NCBI RefSeq assembly: GCF_030161235.1
Contig: NZ_BSPW01000123.1
Location: 1 to 40,857 of the forward strand
Direction: 5' to 3'
From: Vibrio zhanjiangensis
Lineage (GTDB): Bacteria > Pseudomonadota > Gammaproteobacteria > Enterobacterales > Vibrionaceae
DNA: 40,857 nt
A program made the position numbers and the translations under genes. A model generated the notes under the pieces. The model had not been told where the DNA came from. It ran no database searches and worked only from the letters and a program-made list of their open reading frames with translations. Shown here one piece after another: positions 24,532-31,815 of the stretch (its first letter is position 1; the number at the start of each line of letters is the position of its first letter).

Positions 24532-26643
24532 ATGCCTACGCATACCCAAAGCAACCACGTCACCCGTGGTGGCCAAATTACTTTTCACTCCATCCACATG
24601 TTTTTTCAAGTTCACAACAAGCTCGCCAAGATCATCTCCATCGGTGTTGTGGTGCTGAGCGTGTTGGTTGCTTGGTTACTGGCCCCCGACAATGCTTGGC
24701 ATGCTGTGTTTTACACCCTTCGAAACCACCTCTATGATGCGTTTCAAATGTCGCACGACGCCAAGGTCACGACCTTTTGGAACGGCCAGCGCTACGTCAG
24801 TACCCTTGGGCAGCAGCTCCATAATGCGGAACTTGGCCAGATATACGACGCTGTGATTTACCGCTTTCAAGTGAGCTTTCTCATTGCCTCTTTGATTGGC
24901 ACCGCGACCTTCATTGGCATGACAGCGTATTTTAAACGCCAAGGCGAAAGACAAAGTGAAGACCGCCATATCCGAGGGTTTCAGTTGGTTGACCCCAAAA
25001 CCATGAGCCAAGACATCAAAGCGCGTGCCAAACGAAAGCGTCGCCAAGGCATTGGCAACGGGCGTGTGTCGAGCTTTCGCATCGATGGGTACGCGCTGTT
25101 TAAGATGCATTTTGAAGTGCAGCACTTACTCTTTGATGGCACCACAGGGGCAGGAAAATCGGTGGCCATGCGAAAGCTGCTCAACTGGATACGCGCTCGC
25201 GGCGACAAAGCGGTGATTTATGACAAAGGCTGCACCTTTACCAGTGAGTACTTTGACCCCAGTGCCGACACCTTACTGAACCCCTTTGATAAACGCTGCG
25301 CCAACTGGGACATATGGTGCGATGCGTTTGAAGCCCCTGATTTTGAAAGCATGGCCTCAGCACTCATTCCTCAACACGGCGAAGGCGACCCGTTTTGGGT
25401 AGAATCGGCGCGCACCATCTTCTCAAGCACCGCCTATCGCATGATGAACGACACCCAAGGCGAGCGCACCACAGAGCGTCTATTGCATTTAATGCTCACC
25501 TCTGAACTAGAAACCTTGGGCACGTACCTAAAAGGCACGGAATCGGCCTCATTGGTGTCCGATAAAATCCAAAAAACCGCCATCTCCATCAAGTCGGTGC
25601 TCGCCACCTACATTAAAAGTCTGCGCTTTTTGGATGGTTTGGACTCGCAGCCCAATGACGAAGGACAGCCCCGCAAGACCTTTTCCATTACGCGCTGGGT
25701 GCAAGATGACCGTCAAAAAGGGTGTCTGTTTCTCTCAAGTGCCGCTGAGCAGCACGCCTCACTGAGACCCCTAATATCGATGTGGCTTGCCATTGCCTCC
25801 AACGCCATTTTGGGATTAAAACCGGATGAAAATCGGCGCGTGTGGGTACTGATGGATGAGATGCCGAGCTTGCATAGATTGCCTGAGCTCGGCAGCATCA
25901 TCTCAGAGGTCCGAAAGTTTGGAGGCTGCTACGTCATTGGCATTCAGTCCTACGCCCAGCTTGAGAAAACCTATGGCAAGACCGCCGCGCAAGAGATGTT
26001 TGATTTGCTCAATACCCGCTTTTTCTTTCGCGCACCGTCAAACGCGATGGCGTCCATCTCTTCCAAAGAGCTGGGTGAGCAGGAAGTGGACTTATCTAGA
26101 GAAAGCATTTCGTATGGTGCGAACGCACTGCGTGATGGCGTCAACATTGGTCACGACACCAAAACCCGTCCGATTGTTACCGCCAGTGAAATTCAAGCAT
26201 TGGATGACTTGGAGTGTTACTTGCGCGTGCCAGGCTCGGCGTATGTCACCAAACTTGACCTTCACTACGACAAACTCAAGCACCCAAACCCAGGCTTTAT
26301 TAAACGCGAGTTCACCACCTCCCCAGGCATGGTCAGTGCGTACGAAAAAGCCGTGTTTTTGGAAACGGTCGCGCCAGGTCTGTATCTTTCAGACAAAGAC
26401 CGTCAGAGCTTAACCGCCATACAAGCGGCTCAGTTTGAAACCGATGAAGAGATGAAAATCGAAACCACGCAAATGAACGAGGCCCAGCAAGGCGATACTT
26501 TCAAAACCCTCGTAACGAAAGAGAAAGCCCCTCAGCCCGAACCCGATAAATCAACGGATGCAGACTACGAAGAAAAAGCGCATCACCTACTTGACGAAGC
26601 AGCCATCAGTCAAGAACAAGAGGTGGGTGACATTTACGAGTAA
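24532..26643 (+). CDS. traD: Type IV coupling protein TraD
   Basis: A 703-residue coupling ATPase (F TraD 717). ATG 24532 is preceded by AAGGAACTCTGTT. Two N-terminal membrane helices (about 33-50 and 108-130), Walker A GTTGAGKS (203-210), Walker B VLMDEM (439-444, Asp442-Glu443), and an acidic, Glu-rich C-terminal tail (about 640-703), as in F where the tail contacts TraM. TraD is the hexameric inner-membrane motor that brings the relaxosome to the secretion channel. No TraM is recognised here, so the tail may contact another accessory protein. Confidence 0.92.
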   Translation: MPTHTQSNHVTRGGQITFHSIHMFFQVHNKLAKIISIGVVVLSVLVAWLLAPDNAWHAVFYTLRNHLYDAFQMSHDAKVTTFWNGQRYVSTLGQQLHNAELGQIYDAVIYRFQVSFLIASLIGTATFIGMTAYFKRQGERQSEDRHIRGFQLVDPKTMSQDIKARAKRKRRQGIGNGRVSSFRIDGYALFKMHFEVQHLLFDGTTGAGKSVAMRKLLNWIRARGDKAVIYDKGCTFTSEYFDPSADTLLNPFDKRCANWDIWCDAFEAPDFESMASALIPQHGEGDPFWVESARTIFSSTAYRMMNDTQGERTTERLLHLMLTSELETLGTYLKGTESASLVSDKIQKTAISIKSVLATYIKSLRFLDGLDSQPNDEGQPRKTFSITRWVQDDRQKGCLFLSSAAEQHASLRPLISMWLAIASNAILGLKPDENRRVWVLMDEMPSLHRLPELGSIISEVRKFGGCYVIGIQSYAQLEKTYGKTAAQEMFDLLNTRFFFRAPSNAMASISSKELGEQEVDLSRESISYGANALRDGVNIGHDTKTRPIVTASEIQALDDLECYLRVPGSAYVTKLDLHYDKLKHPNPGFIKREFTTSPGMVSAYEKAVFLETVAPGLYLSDKDRQSLTAIQAAQFETDEEMKIETTQMNEAQQGDTFKTLVTKEKAPQPEPDKSTDADYEEKAHHLLDEAAISQEQEVGDIYE

Positions 26644-26659
26644 CCTACATTCCCCATTT

Positions 26660-26687
26660 GTCACCAGAGCTTTTCCAGTCTGGTGAC
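26660..26687 (+). other. Intercistronic hairpin after traD
   Basis: GTCACCAGA (26660-26668) and TCTGGTGAC (26679-26687), a perfect 9-base stem with a 10-base loop and no T-run, 17 bases after the traD stop and before the next ribosome-binding site. Probably an mRNA processing or stability element. Confidence 0.4.
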
Positions 26688-26709
26688 GCTATTAAAAAGG
26701 ACATCACTC

Positions 26710-27654
26710 ATGACCTCAACACGCCCTTATTTAGTTCGCCCCCTATACCACTTCGCTCAATTTTTCTGGGACACGTTCGTAGTCAAAGCGTCGGTCGGCG
26801 TCCTGCTGCTGACGGTCTTTCTGTGTTTAAATGGCACCGTCACCCGTAACCTTGAAGATGCCTTATCCCTTATCGCTGAGCACGCCCAGCTGGGCGCCGC
26901 CCCTGAAGGCATGATTTATGTGACGCAATGCGCTAAGCCAAGCGCCCTCGACCCTCAAGCGATATCAGACCCATGCCCAACACGCCATATTGAGGCGCTA
27001 TCGATAGAGGACGCCACCCAAAATCATGTACTCCCGATACTGTCGCTGCTCTCAGCGCTGTACTACTTGGCAGGGCTATGTCTGGGTTACACGCTGCACT
27101 GCCTGTATCACGCCAGCGCCTTTCTTATCCCAAAAGCATGCACGTTGATAAAAAGCATTCAGCACAGGCAGTTTGAAAAGGACGTGAACTGGTGCATGGA
27201 CAAAATTAAGCAGCATTTTTCGGGGCAACCGTATTGGGAAGAATGGAATATCGCCGCGTTTTCTAGGCAAGGGAACGGCGACGCGCTTTACTGGGCAGGT
27301 GTTAACCAAGAAGCCACAAAGCGGATCACCACCATTCCCACGACACTTCACCACCAAGAGGCGTATCGAGAAATGAATCGTATGGCGCTGTTTTCATTGA
27401 ATGTGATAGCAAGCGCTCTGCTCTACACCGATGAAGCCAGTCAACATAGCAACACGTTAGAAGACATCATAGAGCTGACACATCAACAATTAATCCGCCG
27501 CGCACCAAGCGCTATCTCCGAGCACGACGAAGCACTGCGCTGCATTCAAACTTGTCTTAATCACTTTTGCCATGTGCTGAATGCACCATGTACTGATTTT
27601 TTTTATTATTCAAAGGAATTACACGCGCATAGACGGAGGGAATTTGATAGTTAG
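26710..27654 (+). CDS. TraD-linked membrane protein with paralogue at 14970
   Basis: A 314-residue protein. ATG 26710 is chosen for AAAAAGGACATCACTC upstream. The N-terminal third has two membrane helices (about 22-45 and 105-135). They flank a loop with the A-x-LG-x-APEG motif (about 62-71), two cysteines and the exit SLL-x-A-x-YYL-x-GL, shared with the 150-residue protein at 14970. The C-terminal 170 residues form an extra cytoplasmic domain (GQPYWEEWNIAAFSRQ...). It follows traD with a hairpin between them. It may be a partner or inner-membrane adaptor of the coupling protein; that is inferred. No known F gene matches. Confidence 0.6.
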   Translation: MTSTRPYLVRPLYHFAQFFWDTFVVKASVGVLLLTVFLCLNGTVTRNLEDALSLIAEHAQLGAAPEGMIYVTQCAKPSALDPQAISDPCPTRHIEALSIEDATQNHVLPILSLLSALYYLAGLCLGYTLHCLYHASAFLIPKACTLIKSIQHRQFEKDVNWCMDKIKQHFSGQPYWEEWNIAAFSRQGNGDALYWAGVNQEATKRITTIPTTLHHQEAYREMNRMALFSLNVIASALLYTDEASQHSNTLEDIIELTHQQLIRRAPSAISEHDEALRCIQTCLNHFCHVLNAPCTDFFYYSKELHAHRRREFDS

Positions 27655-27702
27655 TCATTTGACAGTTAATATTGATGAATTAACCAGCATAGTAAAACCT
27701 TT

Positions 27703-27858
27703 ATGAGCCACCCTAACCCGACACCAAGCAGTACGAATAAGAATCGAAAATTCATGACCAAAGCTAGAAACTTTGAGATCAGCGTGTCTTATGAAGGGCT
27801 GGCGGTCAGCAAAAAGCGTCGCTCACTGGCTGAACTCAAACGTCAATATGCGGGATAA
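27703..27858 (+). CDS. Small hypothetical protein (51 residues)
   Basis: MSHPNPTPSSTNKNRKFMTK... with a Lys/Arg-rich tail (AVSKKRRSLAELKRQYAG). It looks like a small nucleic-acid-binding or regulatory protein. Its codon use resembles the neighbouring tra genes, but its ribosome-binding site is weak. No family recognised. Confidence 0.4.
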   Translation: MSHPNPTPSSTNKNRKFMTKARNFEISVSYEGLAVSKKRRSLAELKRQYAG

Positions 27859-28003
27859 AAGCAATGGGTAGTAGAACGTTCTATGGGCAGTCCTGAGATT
27901 TCTCATAAATTTTTGTTGAATTAAATTTGCCTATATCATCATTATGTGTTCAATTGACTATCAGGCTAATTAATTAATAATTTCAAACAGTAGAGAAAAA
28001 TTG

Positions 28004-28579
28004 ATGCCCTACAACATTCCATCTATCAGTATCAACTCATCCGTTGTTGCCGTATCACTCAACCAAGCCTCTTATTATTTTCAGAATGAAATCGAGCATG
28101 AAGGCCCATTTAAAACCAACCCTCTTACTGTCATTGTTCTACCAGAATCTGAGACTGGGATAGCAAATCAATATTGGACTCAAGCCATGCTCAATATTCA
28201 GCAAGAAACAAGAGAGTATAGCGAACCAGAATTAATTCAGCTAAGTGACGGTACTTTCTTCGATGTGGGCTTGCTAGATATACAAGTCTTTTTCGATGGG
28301 GAAAACGGCCCTATTAAGGCACTATTAAAAAAACAACCTGACTTCTTTCTTAAAGAGAACTTAAAACATATAGAGGACGTCTACGGCATATTATTCCATG
28401 ATCAAATGATCGTAAGCACTACACTCCATACCAAGAGAACTGACGGAGAGTTTCAGTTACATTACCACAATATCATTTATTCTCTTCGCAAAGAAAAAGA
28501 AAGAATTGAAACCTTACCTATGGTTCAGCTAATCAATCATTCATCCATCGACATCAGTACCCTTCACTTTATTCGTTGA
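28004..28579 (+). CDS. Orphan hypothetical protein
   Basis: A 191-residue protein I do not recognise. ATG 28004 (a TTG lies directly before it) follows a weak AGAGAAA. It has an alpha/beta-looking N-terminal half (SVVAVSLNQASYYFQNE, LTVIVLPESE). Near residues 145-165 a segment TTLHTKRTDGEFQLHYHNII includes H-x-H, reminiscent of the metal-binding histidines of relaxase or rolling-circle proteins. No catalytic Tyr context is evident. It is AT-richer than the tra genes and stands alone between traD and the toxin-antitoxin pair, so probably an acquired accessory gene. Confidence 0.55.
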   Translation: MPYNIPSISINSSVVAVSLNQASYYFQNEIEHEGPFKTNPLTVIVLPESETGIANQYWTQAMLNIQQETREYSEPELIQLSDGTFFDVGLLDIQVFFDGENGPIKALLKKQPDFFLKENLKHIEDVYGILFHDQMIVSTTLHTKRTDGEFQLHYHNIIYSLRKEKERIETLPMVQLINHSSIDISTLHFIR

Positions 28580-28720
28580 CCGAAACGACCATAGGAAACA
28601 AAAACACCATCTTAGAAAGGATGATGTTTATCTCTATGACGGACCCAAAGCACATCATTGTGTATTGACCGTTTAAAACGGTAACCATTTTTAGTAAATC
28701 GAGGAAAGCACCTATTCACA

Positions 28721-29290
28721 CTAAAGCATCAATCTAAAACGCTTCAATTTTGAGACGAAACTCGGCAGTTTTTGCTTTTGTAAGCAAACTAAAAACTCAT
28801 CGTGTGTCATGGATGGATTTTTTAATGAGCGCCTTTGCTGCTGGGCAGCTTTCACGCACGAACTGCTATCAAGCTCAAACATGTCACACAAGAACTCATC
28901 TGGATGTATGGCTGACAAGCCCAGCGGCTCAAGAGACTCAATAGGAAAATCTTTTAAATTGAAAGTGATGATGGACTCAGCTTGCCCTTTAATCGCCGCC
29001 GCAACAACGTGCCTATCATCGAGATCGGGCAGGCTCAGCCCATCAACCAACAATTCGTAACCTTCAACCAAGCAATCAGGCACATAAGCGTTCATTAATT
29101 GCTTCGTTCTTTCTAACCGCTTTGGATCAACGCTTGGGTTGTTTTTGAGAAGGTTTCGAATCCACTCATCGTGTATCTGCTCAGTCCATCTCGCTCTAAA
29201 CAGACCTGTATTGGACAAATACATCAGATAGCTACGAAGAGGGGCTGGGTACATCACACATGCATCTAATATGACCGTATATGACGACAT
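28721..29290 (-). CDS. PIN-domain toxin (RNase) of a toxin-antitoxin pair
   Basis: A 189-residue protein with a PIN domain: VILDACV (Asp9), DEWIRN (Glu42), LPDLDDRHVVAAA (Asp91/92) and ITFNLKDFP (Asp114) give the four acidic residues of a metal-dependent RNase site. The C-terminal extension of about 60 residues marks the longer PIN group, paired with HTH-type antitoxins rather than classical VapC. Its ATG overlaps the antitoxin stop (TAATG), so the two are translationally coupled. Likely role: plasmid maintenance. Confidence 0.82.
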   Translation of the reverse strand: MSSYTVILDACVMYPAPLRSYLMYLSNTGLFRARWTEQIHDEWIRNLLKNNPSVDPKRLERTKQLMNAYVPDCLVEGYELLVDGLSLPDLDDRHVVAAAIKGQAESIITFNLKDFPIESLEPLGLSAIHPDEFLCDMFELDSSSCVKAAQQQRRSLKNPSMTHDEFLVCLQKQKLPSFVSKLKRFRLML

Positions 29291-29742
29291 TAGTAGCCCA
29301 TATCCATTTCTTGATCCAATTCGGATAATTCAGCGAGCGCCGCCAGTCTATTGTTTTCTAGGCGATGTTTATAAGCCATAAGATCGGCATAAGCTACTTT
29401 GCGGCGGTTGCCAGTACGACTATAAGGGATCTCTTCAGAATCCAGAAGTTTAATAAACGTAGGCCGAGACATATTCAGCATGTCAGCCCCTTCCTGCGTG
29501 GTCAGTTCAGCATGGATAGGGGTGATACTCACTGAGTTTCCCTGCCCCAACTGCGTCAGCATTTCGATCATCATGCTTAACACGCTCGATGGAAGCGTGA
29601 CTTCGTGCGTGTGGCCTGATTTATCAACCACATTAATTTTTTGAGCCTCACCATTCATTTCCATCACCGCTGACAGCTCTTGACTTCCCAGTCTTGCGAG
29701 TGCGATTTCTTCATCGCTTGGTAATGGTGTCGCAATATTCAT
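29290..29742 (-). CDS. HTH (excisionase-type) antitoxin
   Basis: A 150-residue partner of the PIN toxin. The MerR/excisionase-type helix-turn-helix is at about 80-113 (LTTQEGADMLNMSRPTFIKL, then IPYSRTGNRRKVAYADL). The C-terminal helix ends EMDMGY and probably wraps the toxin. Upstream are three copies of AATATTCGAA, probably its operator, so it should autoregulate. Order antitoxin-toxin and the overlapping stop/start are standard for such modules. Confidence 0.8.
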   Translation of the reverse strand: MNIATPLPSDEEIALARLGSQELSAVMEMNGEAQKINVVDKSGHTHEVTLPSSVLSMMIEMLTQLGQGNSVSITPIHAELTTQEGADMLNMSRPTFIKLLDSEEIPYSRTGNRRKVAYADLMAYKHRLENNRLAALAELSELDQEMDMGY

Positions 29743-29805
29743 TGTTTTTCTCTCTTATTTTTGACTTCAAACGAGGCCAACTGGCCTGTTATTAACAGTA
29801 TCCGC

Positions 29806-29841
29806 AATATTCGAAAAAAGTCAATATTCGAAATATTCGAA
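29806..29841 (-). promoter_or_regulatory. Operator repeats of the toxin-antitoxin operon
   Basis: AATATTCGAA occurs three times in the same orientation, at 29806-29815, 29823-29832 and 29832-29841. Each holds the palindrome TTCGAA, and they begin 64 bases upstream of the antitoxin start. Spaced, repeated sites in front of an HTH antitoxin indicate cooperative autoregulation. Confidence 0.6.
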
Positions 29842-29864
29842 AATACGTAACTACTCCGTATTGC

Positions 29865-29993
29865 CTCAATACATTCACCCGATGTATCCGCTTAACACTG
29901 CGCAATTGAGCCATGTTAAGCGCTAAACAGACTTTCACTCTTGATTTAAATCGCAACGAACGCAATAGTTTGTTGTTATGACTAAGGTTCAAG
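29865..29993 (-). ncRNA. Candidate omega RNA (reRNA) at the tnpB 3' end
   Basis: TnpB proteins use a guide RNA from the tnpB 3' end and the element's right end. Downstream of the tnpB stop on the minus strand are the hairpins CGCTTAACA/TGTTAAGCG (29889-29897/29914-29922) and ATACAT/ATGTAT (29869-29874/29882-29887), plus the subterminal repeat at 29950-29965. This position and structure fit an omega RNA scaffold, but its 3' end and guide cannot be fixed here. Confidence 0.4.
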
Positions 29994-31268
29994 CTACCTT
30001 GTTAAATGTTTAAGCAATATGTTTCTTGAGCCATTGACGTCTCGATCAACGGTGAAGCCATCGCCTTTAATGATTTTTGATGAGCCTAGATTTTCATCAA
30101 TAGAGCCATCCCAAGATCTAGTCTTAGATGTGTATGACTCATTACAATTTACCACTTGCTTCCCGTATTTCTTGGCATACCACTTTAGGCGCAATTTAAA
30201 ACCATAGTGGTTTAAATCAAGCATCTGACGGCAAGTGTTGCGGCGGATAGTTCGGATGTTTTTATCCTTTCGCGTAACCATCCCTTTTGTCTCGAATGAT
30301 GGCAAAAAGATAACGTCGTAACTAGAAATAAGCTCATAAGCTAGTCGGTTGTGCAAGTCCAAGATAAGATCATCTTTCTTGCACTTTAAGCGATTAACCT
30401 CACGCTCAAAATGAACGATGCGATCTCTAGCCCATTGGGGCATATCGAAGAACTCAACGCCTTTCTGAGTGTTTAACACTTTTTGTTTTTGACCAATCAG
30501 CTTATCTACTCGCTTCATGAGCGGGAATAACTTTTCTTTAGCAAAGTTATCGCCAACAACCAACGCATCATCTTTACTAAAGCAAGTTGCGAACGTTCGT
30601 ACACCCTGATCAACACCAACACATTTAACCTCACCTTGGATCTCGGTTTGAAGTTCAATATGTTGTTGCACTTGGATGAACCAGCGCCCTTTGTCACAAG
30701 TGATAATGCAACTTTTCCCGATTGCTTCACTTGGTACACTTTCAGTTAAATGAATCTTCCCTAGCGCCTGTACGCAAGGATTTAGCCCCTTTGGTAATCG
30801 GTCGATACTAAATGAGTGTCTAGAACCCTTGCGGCTCTTAAATCCGATCTCGCTAAAGCCAGACTTAGCACCTTTCAGCTTCTTGTTTCTACTGCATACT
30901 GCTTTGAATGTCGTAGCCGCGGCTAAAGTGCCGTTATCTGACACCAACGAGTTGTAAGCTCTTCCTGACTCTTTTTGCTCTTGCTCAACTTGCGCCTTGA
31001 TTGCAGGGCGCATATTGATTAACTTGCCGCTCTCATCCTTGTAATCATCGTTACGAAATCTTTCTACAGCCAGATTATAAGACCTACGATAAAGCGCCAA
31101 AGCATCAAAGTAAGCCGATTCATTCTCTGGATAGAATCTAATCTTTTTCGATGCTATTACTTTTGCGCCTTTCAGCAGATCGCTTTCCGTAATGGCTATT
31201 GCAGAACGAGGTAATAAAACCGATAAGTTCGGCAGTGTCGAACGATTCAGTGGTGTTATTCGAGTCAT
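29994..31268 (-). CDS. tnpB: TnpB RNA-guided nuclease of IS607 element
   Basis: About 424 residues from ATG 31268. The frame is open further upstream, but that part only overlaps tnpA, and the true start may be nearer 31150. N-terminal KKIRFYPENESAYFDALALY opens the TnpB homology. RuvC catalytic residues are present: Asp220 in VGVDQGVRT, Glu326 in LPSFETKGM, and the DRDVNGSRNIL block (408-418). The usual zinc ribbon between Glu and the last Asp (TSK-x-C-x-x-C ... C-x-x-C) is lost: the chain reads TSKTRSWDGS and KGDGF. The RuvC site is therefore intact while the zinc finger is degenerate. TnpB cleaves DNA beside a TAM to promote element retention. Confidence 0.8.
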   Translation of the reverse strand: MTRITPLNRSTLPNLSVLLPRSAIAITESDLLKGAKVIASKKIRFYPENESAYFDALALYRRSYNLAVERFRNDDYKDESGKLINMRPAIKAQVEQEQKESGRAYNSLVSDNGTLAAATTFKAVCSRNKKLKGAKSGFSEIGFKSRKGSRHSFSIDRLPKGLNPCVQALGKIHLTESVPSEAIGKSCIITCDKGRWFIQVQQHIELQTEIQGEVKCVGVDQGVRTFATCFSKDDALVVGDNFAKEKLFPLMKRVDKLIGQKQKVLNTQKGVEFFDMPQWARDRIVHFEREVNRLKCKKDDLILDLHNRLAYELISSYDVIFLPSFETKGMVTRKDKNIRTIRRNTCRQMLDLNHYGFKLRLKWYAKKYGKQVVNCNESYTSKTRSWDGSIDENLGSSKIIKGDGFTVDRDVNGSRNILLKHLTR

Positions 31269-31686
31269 CCAAGATCTCGATTCGTCCACCTGATAATTCA
31301 ACAAGCCATTTGATAAGCTCGAAACCAGACCTTGCGAGTCGGTCTTTTGTGGCAACCACAATGTGGACTGAATGTCCGAGCATTGCTGATTCCAGAATGG
31401 TTTGCAGTCCTTTTCGATTAAAGTTGAAAGCGCTGGCAACGTCACTGATAAATTCTGCGTCAGGATACCGTTCGAGCAGGATACGCTTTTGCGTGTCGAT
31501 ACTCGACTTTTGTTTGCTTGAGCTAACTCTTGCATAGCATATCCTCCGTTGTTGGGTAATAAAAACGCGGTTGTGACCGCCCTCAGTTTGCTTAACTTTT
31601 TCGTAAAAGCCGTTTTCTATTCTTCGCCTGATTGTTTGCGTTGTTACGCCCTCAATCTTCGCTAATTTTGTTGTGGACACCCACAT
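31138..31686 (-). CDS. tnpA: IS607-type serine recombinase TnpA
   Basis: About 182 residues starting at ATG 31686 (a GTG four codons earlier is nearer the GAGG). The N-terminal MerR-like helix-turn-helix (WVSTTKLAKIEGVTTQTIRR) precedes the resolvase domain, the reversed order typical of IS607. Catalytic Ser55 is in YARVSSSKQ. Further conserved parts are DVASAFNFNRKGL, VVATKDRLARSGFEL and the end of the catalytic fold. It cuts and joins element ends by a synaptic serine mechanism. Overlaps tnpB by about 130 bases. Confidence 0.88.
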   Translation of the reverse strand: MWVSTTKLAKIEGVTTQTIRRRIENGFYEKVKQTEGGHNRVFITQQRRICYARVSSSKQKSSIDTQKRILLERYPDAEFISDVASAFNFNRKGLQTILESAMLGHSVHIVVATKDRLARSGFELIKWLVELSGGRIEILDDSNNTTESFDTAELIGFITSFCNSHYGKRSAERRKSNSIEKD

Positions 31687-31730
31687 AAATAAAAACACCT
31701 CATCTAAGTGAGGCGTGAATGCTATCGCAA

Positions 31731-31767
31731 CAAACGCAACACCATCAATGGGTTGATGTTGCGTTTG
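31731..31767. repeat. Hairpin at the tnpA-side end of the IS607 element
   Basis: CAAACGCAA (31731-31739) and CATCAA (31743-31748) face TTGATG (31753-31758) and TTGCGTTTG (31759-31767). This gives 9- and 6-base stems with a 3-base bulge and a TGGG loop. It overlaps the subterminal repeat and may be a TnpA binding site or mark the element end. Confidence 0.5.
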
Positions 31768-31815
31768 TTTTATATTTGATCAACTGTTCAGTACCCACAT
31801 AAGGAAACCATCCCT

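Larger units (their letters stand above)
29860..31770 (-). mobile_element. IS607-family insertion sequence (tnpA + tnpB)
   Basis: An IS607-type element. It has a serine recombinase tnpA whose end overlaps the start of tnpB, and near both ends the same 16-base motif: ATCGCAACGAACGCAA (29950-29965) and ATCGCAACAAACGCAA (31724-31739), direct repeats with one mismatch. A large hairpin lies at the tnpA side (31731-31767) and two hairpins past tnpB (29869-29922). IS607 elements have no terminal inverted repeats or target duplication, so the exact ends cannot be set from one copy. The element separates the toxin-antitoxin operon from traI. Confidence 0.75.

Noticed and set aside
29806..29841. Short CRISPR array suggested by the AATATTCGAA repeats
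   Set aside because: Units are 10 bases long, overlap, and have no spacers; they fit an antitoxin operator.
29792..29992. 66-codon open frame on the minus strand downstream of tnpB
   Set aside because: It covers the candidate omega RNA hairpins and the operator repeats; no protein-like pattern.
31269..31535. Upstream extension of the tnpB frame
   Set aside because: This part only reads tnpA in another frame; TnpB homology begins near 31150.
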